In this document: piece after piece, positions 45,401 through 54,840 of the stretch
Numbering within the stretch: the stretch's first letter is position 1
Layout: every line of letters begins with the position of its first letter
Assembly: GCA_019084245.1 (NCBI GenBank)
Contig: JAHRFE010000028.1
Location: 248,001 to 312,000 of the forward strand
Direction: 5' to 3'
DNA: 64,000 nt
From: Hoeflea sp.
GTDB lineage: Bacteria > Pseudomonadota > Alphaproteobacteria > Rhizobiales > Rhizobiaceae
Translations under genes and position numbers: made by a program
The notes under the pieces: generated by a model
The model's input: only the letters and a program-made list of their open reading frames with translations
Database searches by the model: none
What the model was told of the DNA's origin: nothing

Positions 45401-46365
45401 CAGGCAATCACCGTTCCGGGCGTGACCGGCGTGCCGCGCAGGAAGTCTGCCGCCGGTAGCGGCCTGCCGCCGGCCTTCTGCAAGGTGAGAAGCCGCACCG
45501 CACGCTCCCCGCAGGCAATCAGCAGGCAGTCGTCGAGCACGGTGCCGGGAGTGGGGCCAGGAGTGGAGCCGGGCGCGGCAGCGGTCGGCGCGTCCTCGAC
45601 TTCGGCCGCCAGCAGCTTGACCCGCTCCGCACGGCCGTTGTGCGCGAGCTCGAACCAGGCGCCCGGCGCGGGCGAGAGGCCGCGCACGTGATTGCGCACT
45701 TCGCCAGCTGGCCGGCTGAAATCGACCCGGGTTTCCGCCTTGCTGATCTTTGCCGCATAGGTGACGCCGGTCTTGGGTTGCGGGCTCACGGGAAGCTCGC
45801 CGCGTTCGAGCCGGGCCATCGCCTCGACCATCAGCCGCGCGGTCAGGGCAGAAAGCTGGTCGTGCAATTCGCCCGCCGTCACCGTGTCCGTCAGGGGCAG
45901 CTTTTCGGTGAGCGCCACCGGGCCGGTGTCGAGGCCCTCGTCCATCTGCATGATCATCACGCCGGTTTCAGTGTCGCCCGCCATGATCGCGCGCTGGATC
46001 GGCGCCGCCCCGCGCCAGCGCGGCAGCAGCGAGGCGTGGCCGTTCCAGGCGCCAAGACGTGGCGCATCCAGTATGGCTTTGGGCAGGAGAAGGCCATAGG
46101 CCACGACCACCGCCGCGTCGGCATTGAGGGCGCGAAAAGCCGCCTGCTCTTCTTCGCTCTTGAGACTTTTCGGCGTGAACACCGGAATGCCCAGCCTGTC
46201 GGCCAGCCGGTGCACCGGTGACGGCAGCACCTCGAGCCCCCGCCGTCCCGAAGGCCGCGGCGGCTGCGAATAGACCGCGACGATCTCGTGACCGGCCTTG
46301 TGCAACGCCTCAAGTGTCGGCGCGGCGTAATCGGGTGTGCCCATGAAGATGAGGCGCAATGACAT
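45400..46365 (-). CDS. fmt: Methionyl-tRNA formyltransferase
   Basis: A 321-residue formyltransferase. The N-terminal [19 protein letters not shown], the [39 protein letters not shown] block (formyl-group site, with Asn and His in [11 protein letters not shown]) and the OB-like C-terminal domain ([20 protein letters not shown]) identify it. It formylates Met-tRNAi for initiation; def downstream in the pathway removes the formyl group. I chose the ATG at 46365; the frame is open ten codons further. Confidence 0.97.
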   Translation of the reverse strand: MSLRLIFMGTPDYAAPTLEALHKAGHEIVAVYSQPPRPSGRRGLEVLPSPVHRLADRLGIPVFTPKSLKSEEEQAAFRALNADAAVVVAYGLLLPKAILDAPRLGAWNGHASLLPRWRGAAPIQRAIMAGDTETGVMIMQMDEGLDTGPVALTEKLPLTDTVTAGELHDQLSALTARLMVEAMARLERGELPVSPQPKTGVTYAAKISKAETRVDFSRPAGEVRNHVRGLSPAPGAWFELAHNGRAERVKLLAAEVEDAPTAAAPGSTPGPTPGTVLDDCLLIACGERAVRLLTLQKAGGRPLPAADFLRGTPVTPGTVIA

Positions 46366-46574
46366 TGTGGCAGTCCAGTTCCGGGCGTTGATCAACGCAA
46401 GTGTTCAAAGGGGTTTTCGAGCTTGAGGTCAAGCCCGAGGGCGTCGGGAAGCCTTCCCTGAAGACTTTAGATGCGACATCAATGTCAGGACAATCATTCG
46501 AATTCTGCCGTTTGCCTCACACCGGAAATGGCAAAGCCGACGGGCGAACTTTGCAGGTTGCGCCCCTGGTTGTT

Positions 46575-46715
46575 CGTCATGCTCGGGCCTGTCCCGAGCA
46601 TCTACGGGACCCGCATATCGCGTGTTCTCGCGTCCTTATTCCCTCTATCGTCGAGCGGCTCGACCCTCACTTGCCGATGGGCCAGCAGATCCTCGGGACA
46701 GGCCCGAGGATGACG
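46575..46715. repeat. Intergenic palindromic mosaic element (RIME/MITE-like)
   Basis: Two 29-bp arms in inverted orientation, 46575-46603 and 46687-46715, agree at 27 of 29 positions. Each arm is itself a hairpin: GCTCGGG-CCTGT-CCCGAGC in the left and CCTCGGG-ACAGG-CCCGAGG in the right, both flanked by CGTCAT or its complement at the outer edge. The 83 bp between hold no gene. Such elements are common between genes in Rhizobiales. It fills most of the 469-bp gap (46366-46834) between fmt and def; the rest shows nothing further. Confidence 0.8.
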
Positions 46716-46834
46716 ACGGAGGGGTGGGTGAGGACCTCGTTGGAGGGTGGGCGCCCACGACGGCGGAGAGCTGGCAAATGACCGCGTCTTCTGCGTCCAA
46801 GTCTTTCCTTCGCAACCCACTCCCAAGCCTTACC

Positions 46835-47353
46835 TCAGGCCGTAACCCGCTGCCTTGCGAGCTTGGTGAACTTTCGCACCACCATGTCGCGCTTGAGCTT
46901 GGAGATGTGGTCGATGAACAGCACGCCGTTCAAATGGTCGATCTCGTGCTGCAGGCAGGTGGCGAGCAGGCCGTCCGCTTCGGTGACGCGCTCCTTGCCG
47001 TCGCGGTCGAGATGCCTGACGGTGATCGCCTCGGGCCGCTCGACTTCGGCATAATAGTCGGGGATCGACAGGCAGCCTTCCTCGTAGACATTCATCTCGT
47101 CGCCGGTGGCGACAAGCTCGGGATTGATGAAGACCTGCGGATTGCGCGGCTCGTCCTTGCCGGCGACGTCGATCACCAGCAGGCGGCGCGGCACGCCGAC
47201 CTGGATTGCCGCGAGGCCAATGCCGGGCGCATCATACATGGTCTCGATCATGTCCTCGATGAAGCGTTCGAGCTCCTGGTCGACGCGCTCCACCGGCTGG
47301 CTTTGCTGGCGCAGGATCGGGTCGGGCAGATAGATGATCGGCTTGATGCTCAT
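46835..47353 (-). CDS. def: Peptide deformylase
   Basis: A 172-residue metallopeptidase. The three family motifs are [25 protein letters not shown] (Cys metal ligand) and [13 protein letters not shown] (two His ligands and catalytic Glu). It removes the formyl group from nascent proteins. The ATG at 47353 gives the standard start [11 protein letters not shown]; the much longer open frame upstream is not conserved-looking. It belongs with fmt, though a repeat element separates them. Confidence 0.97.
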   Translation of the reverse strand: MSIKPIIYLPDPILRQQSQPVERVDQELERFIEDMIETMYDAPGIGLAAIQVGVPRRLLVIDVAGKDEPRNPQVFINPELVATGDEMNVYEEGCLSIPDYYAEVERPEAITVRHLDRDGKERVTEADGLLATCLQHEIDHLNGVLFIDHISKLKRDMVVRKFTKLARQRVTA

Positions 47354-47476
47354 GGGCTTGAAATAATCACTGACAGGGCCGTCGTCAATCGGCCTGCACC
47401 GGTTAGCAGGTGCAATCGCAGCAAGATGTTCCCGTTTTGATCTGACATCGGGCGGAGAATCAGCTAGGGCTCGATC

Positions 47477-48763
47477 ATGGAGACTGGCGCCGCGTTGTTT
47501 TCGATCCCGCTTTTTGAGCTCAACGGTTACACCGTGACGCTTGGCCAGACGCTGTTTGGCGTGCTGGCGGGACTTGTGCTGCTGGCGGTCTGGCTGACGG
47601 TAACATTGATGCGCGCGGCTTCGGTCCGGGCCCGGGCGGAAGCCGATGCAGCCGCGCGCGCGGCGCAAGCCGAGGCGCGGCTCGCCGAGATCCTCAAGGC
47701 GCAATCGGAGATGCAGGGGCGCATGGGCGCGATGACGGAACTGTTCGGCGCCCGCCAGGCCGAGCTCAACCAGTCGATCGGCCTGCGGATCGACGGCATG
47801 ACCCAGCGGCTGGGGTCCTCAATCACCGAGCAAACCAAGTCGACCCACGAGAACCTGTCGAAACTGCAGGAGCGGCTGGCGGTGATTGACACAGCACAGA
47901 ACAACATCCAGTCCTTAGCGCGCGACGTGGTGGGGCTTCAGGCGATCCTGTCCAACAAGCAGACCCGTGGCGCCTTCGGGCAATCGCGCATGGAAACCAT
48001 CATCCGCGACGGCCTGCCGTTCGGGGCGTTCAGCTTTCAGCCGACGCTGTCGAACGGCATGCGGCCCGATTGCACCATTGCCATGCCCAACGGCGCGGCG
48101 GATCTGGTGATCGACGCCAAGTTTCCGCTCGAAGCCTGGAACGCCATGCGCGAGGCGGAAAGCGCAGGGTCGGGCGAGCAGGCCGCGCAGACGGCGCAGC
48201 AGCGGTTCCGGCGCGATATCGAACTGCATATCCGCGACATCGCCGACAAGTACCTGATTGCCGGCGAAACCCAGGACACGGCGTTTCTGTTCGTGCCATC
48301 GGAATCGATCTTCGCCGAGGTCCACGAGAATTTCGAGGCGATCGTGCACAAGGCGCAGCGCTCGCGCGTGGTGATCGTCTCGCCGTCGCTCTTGATGCTG
48401 TCGATCCAGGTGATCCAGGCGCTTCTGAAGGATGCGCGGATGCGCGAGCAGGCGCATCTGATCCAGGGCGAGGTGCTCAGGCTGATGGAGGATCTGTCGC
48501 GGCTGGATGACCGGACCCGCAAGCTGCAGGCGCATTTCTCGATGGCGCAGAAGGATGTGGAACTGATCCTGACTTCCTCGGACAAGCTCTCCAAGCGCGG
48601 CGCCAAAATCGAGGCGCTGGAATTCGCCCAATTGGCCGATGAGGCCAAACCGGCTGGCTCCACCCAGCCCTCAGGCGGGGAACCTCCCGCCCCGGAGGCC
48701 GGGCCAAAATTCGAACCGCGCTCCTCGACGCTCAGGCTCAGGGTCGTTGACGAGGACGACTGA
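47477..48763 (+). CDS. rmuC: DNA recombination protein RmuC
   Basis: A 428-residue protein. An N-terminal helix ([20 protein letters not shown]) and a long Ala/Glu/Gln-rich coiled coil (about 50-155) precede the RmuC nuclease-like domain: [27 protein letters not shown] (D and K of a PD-(D/E)XK-like core) and [26 protein letters not shown]. It limits rearrangements at inverted repeats in E. coli. It is divergent from def. The C-terminus is Pro/Glu-rich and variable. Confidence 0.94.
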   Translation: METGAALFSIPLFELNGYTVTLGQTLFGVLAGLVLLAVWLTVTLMRAASVRARAEADAAARAAQAEARLAEILKAQSEMQGRMGAMTELFGARQAELNQSIGLRIDGMTQRLGSSITEQTKSTHENLSKLQERLAVIDTAQNNIQSLARDVVGLQAILSNKQTRGAFGQSRMETIIRDGLPFGAFSFQPTLSNGMRPDCTIAMPNGAADLVIDAKFPLEAWNAMREAESAGSGEQAAQTAQQRFRRDIELHIRDIADKYLIAGETQDTAFLFVPSESIFAEVHENFEAIVHKAQRSRVVIVSPSLLMLSIQVIQALLKDARMREQAHLIQGEVLRLMEDLSRLDDRTRKLQAHFSMAQKDVELILTSSDKLSKRGAKIEALEFAQLADEAKPAGSTQPSGGEPPAPEAGPKFEPRSSTLRLRVVDEDD

Positions 48764-48858
48764 CCCCTTTTCCCGGCGTCCGGAACCTGACACAAAGTCC
48801 CAAGGACAGCTTTTGCAGACCGGTCCCTCACAAGGATCGAAAGCCGGGGGAGACCGCC

Positions 48859-49758
48859 ATGATCACCATTATCGGATCCATCAACATGGACCTGATCGCC
48901 ACCACCGAGCGCCTGCCCGAGCCGGGCGAGACCGTGACGGGCACGGATTTTGCCACCGCTCCGGGCGGCAAGGGCGCCAACCAGGCGCTTGCGGCGCGCC
49001 GCGCCGGGGCCTCCGTGAGACTGTGCGGCGCGGTGGGTGATGACGGTTTTGCGACCGAAGCGCTGGCCCTGCTCGATGAAGCGGGCGCGGATCTCGGCGC
49101 CGTCCGCCATCTTCCGGGCCCCACCGGCACCGCGCTCATCCTCGTGGGTGGCGACGGCGAGAACATGATCGCCGTCATCCCCGCCGCCAATGGCAATGTG
49201 ACTGTCGAGGACGCGGAACAGGCGGTGGCGCGGATGGACGAGGGCGACACACTGCTTTTGCAGATGGAAATCCCCGAAGAGGCCGTGGCGGCAGCGCTCT
49301 CGGCGGCGCGGGCCAGATCCGTCACCAGCATCCTCAACATCGCGCCGCTCAGCAACGCGGTCGCCCGCCTCGCACCCATGGCCGACATCGTCATTGCCAA
49401 CGAGACCGAGTTCGCACGGCTATCCGGCAGCAAGGTGGAGACACTGTCCGAGGCACGGACGGAACTCACCGCGCTGCATAAGAAAACCGGCCAGTGCATG
49501 ATCGTCACCCTTGGGGCCGACGGCGTGTTATGGGCCAGGGACGGCCAGATCGCCCATGTCGAATCGCTCAGGATCACGCCGGTCGATACGGTGGGCGCGG
49601 GCGACACCTTCTGCGGCTACCTGGCGCAGGGCCTCGATTCCGGGATGGAGTTTGCGGCAGCCATCCGCCGCGCTGCCGTGGCCGGCGCTCTCGCCTGCCT
49701 GAAACCCGGCGCCCAACCCTCGATCCCGCTGGCGTCCGATGTGGACGCCCGACTTTAA
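48859..49758 (+). CDS. rbsK: Ribokinase
   Basis: A 299-residue PfkB-family kinase. It shows the ribokinase start IGSINMDLIATTERLPEPGETVTG, PGGKGANQALAARRAGASV, and the anion hole/catalytic Asp DTVGAGDTFCGYLAQGL near the C-terminus. It makes ribose-5-phosphate. The convergent nucleoside hydrolase gene overlaps its end by 4 bp; that enzyme releases ribose, so the two form a nucleoside salvage unit although they are on opposite strands. Confidence 0.94.
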   Translation: MITIIGSINMDLIATTERLPEPGETVTGTDFATAPGGKGANQALAARRAGASVRLCGAVGDDGFATEALALLDEAGADLGAVRHLPGPTGTALILVGGDGENMIAVIPAANGNVTVEDAEQAVARMDEGDTLLLQMEIPEEAVAAALSAARARSVTSILNIAPLSNAVARLAPMADIVIANETEFARLSGSKVETLSEARTELTALHKKTGQCMIVTLGADGVLWARDGQIAHVESLRITPVDTVGAGDTFCGYLAQGLDSGMEFAAAIRRAAVAGALACLKPGAQPSIPLASDVDARL

Positions 49759-50693
49759 AGCCGCCCCACCCGCTCAATAAACAGATCGAAGAACCTCTCG
49801 GAGTCGACGCTATCGACGACGAAGGCGTTCTCGGGCAGGCCCGTGACCTTCCACCAGTCAACCACGGTGGCGCCCAGCGTCAGTTCGGATCCGGTCTCGA
49901 TCCGGACATTGCAATCGCGACCGCCGAACATGCCCGGATCGATCAGCCAGGCGATCACGGTGGGATCATGCAGCGGGCCGCCATCGGTGCCGTATTTCTG
50001 CTCGTCGAAGCGTTCGAAGAACTCGAGCATGCCGGCCATCGCCACCGACGGCCGATTGCCGTTGGCGCGCAGGCGTTGGACGCGGGCCCTGGTGGTGAGC
50101 ACCTTGTGGGTGACATCGAGCGGCATCATGGTGATCGGCGCACCGGACCGGAAGACGATGTCGGCGGCTTCGGGGTCGACATAGATGTTGAATTCGGCCG
50201 AAGGCGTGATGTTGCCGCCCTCGAAGAAGCCGCCACCCATCAGCACGATTTCCTTGACCCGGGCGACGACGCCGGGGACGCGTTCGAACACGGTGGCAAT
50301 GTTGGTGAGCGGGCCGAGCGCGCACAGGGTCACCGTTCGCTCGGGTTCATTGCGCAGCGTTTCAATGATGAAATCGACGGCATTCCCGGTTTCCAGCGGA
50401 CGCGCCGGTTCAAACAACTCCACACCGTCAAGCCCGGTCTTGCCGTGCACATGCTCGGCAGTCACCAACTTGCGCTTGAGCGGAGCGCTGGCGCCGGCGA
50501 ACACCGGAACATCGCTTCTGCCGCAGATTTCGGTGACGATGCCGGCATTGCGGGCGGTCAGCGCGAGCGGCACATTTCCCGCAACCGCGGTAATTCCCAG
50601 CACCTCGAGTTCCGGACTGGCGAGCGCCAGCATGATCGCGGCGGCGTCATCCTGGCCGGGGTCGGTGTCGATGATGATCTTGCGCGGCGTCAT
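49755..50693 (-). CDS. Inosine-uridine-type nucleoside hydrolase
   Basis: A 312-residue nucleoside N-ribohydrolase. The calcium-binding signature IIIDTDPGQDDAAAIMLAL is N-terminal; NVPLALTARNAG, LMGGGFFEGGNITPSAEFNIYVDPEAADIVF and LHDPTVIAWLIDP (catalytic region) follow. It hydrolyses nucleosides to base and ribose. It is convergent with rbsK, whose product would use the ribose; both stop codons are TAA and share bases. No transporter is adjacent. Confidence 0.94.
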   Translation of the reverse strand: MTPRKIIIDTDPGQDDAAAIMLALASPELEVLGITAVAGNVPLALTARNAGIVTEICGRSDVPVFAGASAPLKRKLVTAEHVHGKTGLDGVELFEPARPLETGNAVDFIIETLRNEPERTVTLCALGPLTNIATVFERVPGVVARVKEIVLMGGGFFEGGNITPSAEFNIYVDPEAADIVFRSGAPITMMPLDVTHKVLTTRARVQRLRANGNRPSVAMAGMLEFFERFDEQKYGTDGGPLHDPTVIAWLIDPGMFGGRDCNVRIETGSELTLGATVVDWWKVTGLPENAFVVDSVDSERFFDLFIERVGRL

Positions 50694-50851
50694 GGTCGTT
50701 CCTTAGTAAGCGATTCGGTTTTGGCGACACTACGAGCCTGTGAAGCCCCGGGGCAAGGTTCTTGCGAAGCGGGTTTGAAGTTCCCATATTAGCATCAGGC
50801 CGGATGCCGATTGCGGGTCCGGCTCCTGTCGCTTGAGAACGAGGACAAGCC

Positions 50852-51283
50852 ATGACTCGCATGACGCCTTTTTCGAGCCCGCTGCTATTGGGCTTCGACA
50901 CCATGGAAAAGACCCTGGAGCGGATCGCCAAGGGGTCGGAAGGCTACCCGCCCTACAATATCGAACGCATCCGCGCCTCCTCCGACGGCTGCAATGCCGA
51001 ACGGCTGAGGATCACCCTTGCCGTTGCCGGCTTCGGTGACGAGGATCTTGAGGTGACCACGGAAGAGAACCAGCTTGTCATTCGCGGACGTCAGTCCGAA
51101 TCCGACGGGCGGGAATATCTGCATCGCGGCATCGCCGCACGGCAATTCCAGCGCATGTTCGTGCTTGCCGACGGCATGCAGGTCACATGCGCCGAATTGA
51201 AGAACGGTTTGCTTTCCGTCGATCTAATTCGCCCCGAACCGGAGCGCATGGTGCGGAAAATTAACATTTCGGTTCGAGACTGA
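50852..51283 (+). CDS. Small heat shock protein, Hsp20 family
   Basis: A 143-residue IbpA-type chaperone. The N-terminus PFSSPLLLGFDTMEKTLERI and YPPYNIERI precede the alpha-crystallin domain (ITLAVAGFGDEDLEVTTEENQLVIRGRQ, then FQRMFVLADGMQV and AELKNGLLSVDLIRP with the G-L-L-x-V strand). It binds unfolding proteins without ATP. AGGAC precedes the start. The 158-bp leader (50694-50851) could form a ROSE-type thermometer, as is common for rhizobial Hsp20 genes, but I did not find a clear fold. Confidence 0.94.
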   Translation: MTRMTPFSSPLLLGFDTMEKTLERIAKGSEGYPPYNIERIRASSDGCNAERLRITLAVAGFGDEDLEVTTEENQLVIRGRQSESDGREYLHRGIAARQFQRMFVLADGMQVTCAELKNGLLSVDLIRPEPERMVRKINISVRD

Positions 51284-51338
51284 AGATCATGGTCCATTCC
51301 AACAGGATGTTTCCTGCCACTCACCGGAGGAAATCGTA

Positions 51339-51596
51339 ATGATTGCCAAATCTGGAAAAACTCAACTGTCCACCCATGATCTGGCGCTGCTCGGCGCCGG
51401 CAAGGTTGGCTATATCCGCAAGATGCGCTCCGAAGAGGTCAGCGCCCGCTTCCCGGAAGCCCCCGAACTCGATCCGGGGCTCGAACTCTGGGCGCTGTTT
51501 GGCGCCGACGGAACCCCGATCCTGCTGACCGACAACCGATCAAGCACGTTTTATCGCGCCGCCGAGGATGAACTGAAAACCGTTTCTCTGCACTGA
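51339..51596 (+). CDS. DUF1150 family protein
   Basis: An 85-residue cytoplasmic protein: STHDLALLGAGKVGYIRKM, LELWALFGADGTPILLTDNRS and a short acidic tail. The DUF1150 family is confined to alphaproteobacteria, is nearly always encoded just after an Hsp20 gene, as here (56 bp), and has no known function. A role with the chaperone is an inference from that pairing. GGAGGAAA precedes the ATG. Confidence 0.92.
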   Translation: MIAKSGKTQLSTHDLALLGAGKVGYIRKMRSEEVSARFPEAPELDPGLELWALFGADGTPILLTDNRSSTFYRAAEDELKTVSLH

Positions 51597-51646
51597 AGCA
51601 AGATCCGTCAGTGCGCGCGACCCTGTGACGGGAAGCGCTGACGCTG

Positions 51647-52111
51647 TCAGGCCGCGTTGGACGCGGTCTCTCCGGTCAGAAAGGCATAAAGCGACGCTGC
51701 GTTGTCAGTGGCGCGGAGTTTGGCCACCATCTCGCTGTCGCGCATGACGCGAGCGATCCGCGACAGTGCCTTGAGGTGATCGGCGCCCGCGCCCTCCGGC
51801 GCGAGAAGCAGGAAAACCAGGTCAACCGGCTGGTCGTCCAGGGCTTCGAAATCAACCGGATGATCGAGGCGCGCAAACACGCCGACGATGTGATCAAGAG
51901 TCGCAAGCTTGCCATGCGGGATGGCAATACCATTGCCGACACCGGTGGAGCCAAGCCTTTCGCGCTGGAGGATGACGTCAAACACCTCGCGCTCGCTCAG
52001 CCCGGTGACTTCCGAGGCCTTGGCCGCCAGTTCCTGCAACAGCTGCTTCTTGGAGTTTGCCTTGAGCGCAGGCAGAACAGAGTTCTGCGCAATCAGATCA
52101 GCAAGCGCCAT
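51647..52111 (-). CDS. ptsN: PTS IIA-like nitrogen regulatory protein PtsN
   Basis: A 154-residue EIIA-Ntr. The phosphorylated His lies in GNGIAIPHGKLATLDHIVGVFARL; NSVLPALKANSKKQLLQELA and LVFLLLAPEGAGADHLKALSRIARVM are the conserved flanks. It receives phosphate from the Ptsp/NPr chain and adjusts nitrogen, potassium and carbon metabolism. It follows hpf and rpoN in the same direction, the usual sigma-54 gene cluster. Confidence 0.96.
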   Translation of the reverse strand: MALADLIAQNSVLPALKANSKKQLLQELAAKASEVTGLSEREVFDVILQRERLGSTGVGNGIAIPHGKLATLDHIVGVFARLDHPVDFEALDDQPVDLVFLLLAPEGAGADHLKALSRIARVMRDSEMVAKLRATDNAASLYAFLTGETASNAA

Positions 52112-52232
52112 GTCACGTTCCTTGTTCCGGGCCCGCAGGGGGCAACCTTTTTCGCTTCATGCAAAGGCAGCGGGCGGCCCGGGGTTTCCCCGCGCGCGGC
52201 CCGCTTGCCCGATTTCATATCAGCAAACGCCT

Positions 52233-52808
52233 TCAGGCTTTAACCCCACCGGCGTCAATCCAGCCGATATTGCCGTCGTCACGGCGATATACCACGTTGA
52301 GCGCATCATTGCCCGCATTGCGGAACATCAGGATCCGCTCATCCGTCATGTCCAGCGCCATCACCGCATGCGCCACACTCATGGTGACCAGTTGCTTGGT
52401 GCTTTCAGCGATGATCGCCGGAGCATAATCCGTCGGGACTTCGTCGGCGTCGTCGTTGGTTGCTGAATCCACCACCGCATAGGCCAGCTCGGCATTGGTC
52501 TGCTGGCCGTTGGCGTAATGATCCTTGAGGCGGCGCTTGTAGCGGCGCAGCCGCTTTTCAACGCGCTCGGCGGCGGCGTCAAACGCCGGCTGCGGATCCT
52601 GGGCCTCGCCGGTGGCGTGCAACACGACACCGGTGTCCAGGTGGATCTTGCAATCAGACGTGAACCTGGATCCGGACTTTTCCACGATCACGTGGCTTGA
52701 AAAGCCGCCATCGTAATATTTGCGGACAGCCCCCGTGATCTGATCCTCGATGCGGGTCCGGAACGACTCGCCGATTTCCATATGCTTACCCGACACTCGC
52801 ACGCTCAT
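52233..52808 (-). CDS. hpf: Ribosome hibernation-promoting factor, long form
   Basis: A 191-residue long HPF. The N-terminal domain (VRVSGKHMEIGESFRTRIEDQI to ERVEKRLRRYKRRLKDHY) binds the 30S decoding region; the C-terminal domain (ITMS-like KQLVTMSVAHAVMALDMTDERILMFRN, then NVVYRRDDGNIGWI) dimerises to join two 70S ribosomes into 100S. I chose the ATG at 52808, preceded by GAAGAAGGGA; 33 further codons upstream are not family-like. Confidence 0.96.
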   Translation of the reverse strand: MSVRVSGKHMEIGESFRTRIEDQITGAVRKYYDGGFSSHVIVEKSGSRFTSDCKIHLDTGVVLHATGEAQDPQPAFDAAAERVEKRLRRYKRRLKDHYANGQQTNAELAYAVVDSATNDDADEVPTDYAPAIIAESTKQLVTMSVAHAVMALDMTDERILMFRNAGNDALNVVYRRDDGNIGWIDAGGVKA

Positions 52809-53000
52809 GGATAGTCCCTTCTTCTTTTTGACTTGGGGATTTAGTCTAAGCCAAGCGTCCCGCTCATCCAAGCGGTTGACGGCGCTCAATTGCTCCGGTT
52901 CAAGCAATATTTCACTTGACAGATCCGGTGGCCCGGGTTCGTGTTCTTTCCTGCCCGTTGCGGAGCGGCTTCTACGCCGATGCGCCTACCCTGTCAAGTT

Positions 53001-53015
53001 TGGCACGGTCTTTGC
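53001..53015 (+). promoter_or_regulatory. Sigma-54 (-24/-12) promoter, antisense to rpoN
   Basis: TGGCACGGTCTTTGC fits the sigma-54 consensus TGGCACG-N4-TTGC at every fixed position, with the GG and GC dinucleotides exactly 10 bp apart and an A/T-rich stretch after. It lies in the 246-bp gap between hpf and rpoN on the plus strand. Transcription would start near 53027 and enter the 3' end of rpoN antisense. No sense gene lies downstream on that strand for several kilobases. Confidence 0.65.
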
Positions 53016-53054
53016 ATATTTCAGCAGCGATTTCAGAGGATTGCCTGATTTCTG

Positions 53055-54608
53055 TCAAACTGCCGCGGCGCGGGCGCGGGCGCGCTTTTCCCGGCGGCGC
53101 TGCACCGAGGATGGAATCGCCATGGCCTCGCGGTATTTCGCCACGGTCCGCCGGGCAATCTCGATCCCGCCCTGCTTGAGCAAATCGACCAGATCATCGT
53201 CGGACAGCACCGCCTCGGGAGCCTCCTGCTCGACCATCACACGGATGCGGTGACGCACGGATTCGGCCGAATGGGCATCTCCGCCGGCCTGGGCGGAGGC
53301 AATCGACACCGTGAAAAAGTACTTCAGCTCGAACACGCCGCGCGGCGTGATCATGTATTTGTTCGACGTCACGCGGCTGACGGTGGATTCATGCATGCCG
53401 ATGGCCTCGGCCACGGATTTGAGATTGAGCGGGCGCAAATGATCGACGCCGTGAAGCAGGAAGGCATCCTGCTGGCGGACGATCTCGGTCGCCACCTTCA
53501 TGATGGTGCGGGCCCGCTGGTCGAGCGAACGCGCCAGCCAGTTGGCGGTCTGCAGGCATTCGCTCAAGAAATCCTGGCCGGCGGCGTTCTTGGCCATCTT
53601 GCCCGTGACGGTGGTGAAATAGGTCTGGTTCACGAGCACCCGCGGCAAGGTGTCCGGGTTCAACTCGATGGTCCAGCCGCCATCGGAGGCGGGCCGCACC
53701 GAAACATCCGGCACGATCATTTCACTCGAACCGGTTTCGAACCGCGTGCCCGGCTTGGGATCCAGCGCGCGGATTTCCGCCATCATTTCGAGCAGGTCTT
53801 CCTCGTCGACGCCGCATATCCGCGTCAGCGCGGCAAAATCGCGCCGCGCCAGAAGCTCGAGATTGCCAACAAGAGCGGCCATCGCCGGATCGAGGCGGTC
53901 CTTGCGCGCCAGCTGCAAGGCGAGGCACTCCGACAGCGACCGGGCGAATATCCCCGCCGGCTCAAACTCCTGAAGCCGGGCAAGCACCGCGCCCACCCGG
54001 TCCGGGTCGGCGCCCAGCCGCTCGGTGGTCTCCTCAAGCTCGCCGGTCACATAGCCTGCGGCATCAAGCTGGTCGGCGAGTTCGGTGGCGATCAGCCGTT
54101 CGGCCGGATCGAAGAAGGCAAAGGCGATCTGCTCGGCCACATGATCGCGCAGGGTCGGCGCGCGGGCGGCGAAATCATCGAGATCATAGCCTTCGCTGGC
54201 ATGTCCACCGTCGCTGCCAGGCATCGATTTCCAGTTGTCGATGAATTCGGGCGCCTCGACCCGCTCGACACCGTGATCGTCAGGAAAGACGTTCTCATAA
54301 CGGCCGTCGATCTCGGAGCTCATGCGTTCGGCCTGGCTTTCAGCCGAGCCGGTCCAGGCGGTGTCCTCGCCCATGTCCGAGGCAACGACATTGGGCTCGG
54401 GCATGTCGCCCGGCGCATCGGCAGTGGCGTCAGCGGCCTCTGATTCGGGGGTGACCAGTTCAAGCAGCGGATTGCGCTCGACTTCCTGCTCGATGAACCG
54501 TGTGAGCTCGACATGGCTGAACTGAAGCAGCCGGATGGACTGCATCAGTTGCGGCGTCATCACCAGCGACTGGCTTTGGCGCAATTGAAGACCGGCTGAC
54601 AACGCCAT
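53055..54608 (-). CDS. rpoN: RNA polymerase sigma-54 factor
   Basis: A 517-residue sigma-54. Region I (LRQSQSLVMTPQLMQSIRLLQFSHVELTRFIEQEVERNPLLEL) contacts enhancer-binding proteins; an acidic region II follows; the C-terminal part has the helix-turn-helix (LKSVAEAIGMHESTVSRVTSNKYMITPRGVFELKYFF) and the RpoN box ARRTVAKYRE that reads the -24 element. It ends in a basic Arg/Ala-rich tail. It lies between lptB and hpf in the same direction. An antisense sigma-54 promoter stands 40 bp beyond its stop. Confidence 0.97.
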   Translation of the reverse strand: MALSAGLQLRQSQSLVMTPQLMQSIRLLQFSHVELTRFIEQEVERNPLLELVTPESEAADATADAPGDMPEPNVVASDMGEDTAWTGSAESQAERMSSEIDGRYENVFPDDHGVERVEAPEFIDNWKSMPGSDGGHASEGYDLDDFAARAPTLRDHVAEQIAFAFFDPAERLIATELADQLDAAGYVTGELEETTERLGADPDRVGAVLARLQEFEPAGIFARSLSECLALQLARKDRLDPAMAALVGNLELLARRDFAALTRICGVDEEDLLEMMAEIRALDPKPGTRFETGSSEMIVPDVSVRPASDGGWTIELNPDTLPRVLVNQTYFTTVTGKMAKNAAGQDFLSECLQTANWLARSLDQRARTIMKVATEIVRQQDAFLLHGVDHLRPLNLKSVAEAIGMHESTVSRVTSNKYMITPRGVFELKYFFTVSIASAQAGGDAHSAESVRHRIRVMVEQEAPEAVLSDDDLVDLLKQGGIEIARRTVAKYREAMAIPSSVQRRREKRARARAAAV

Positions 54609-54840
54609 GGCTACGCACTACTCCCCTTGGGCCGCTCAGAAGTCGGGCGCGGTCATGCCGCTTTCCGCTCTTTGTCCCCGGGTGCCGCTACCGGCGACCC
54701 TACCGCCCATCTGGCCCAAATCTTGCTTTTTTCTCCCTTCGGGTCAAGTAGGACCTGCCAACAGGGTAAAAACGGCCAGCCAGCGGGCAAAACAATGCCG
54801 CATGGGGCCCGAAACCGGAGGTTTGCCGCTAACAGGAGGA

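Noticed and set aside
46601-46826. Small frames inside the palindromic element between fmt and def.
   Set aside because: They arise from the inverted repeat arms and change frame between the arms; no start or family evidence.
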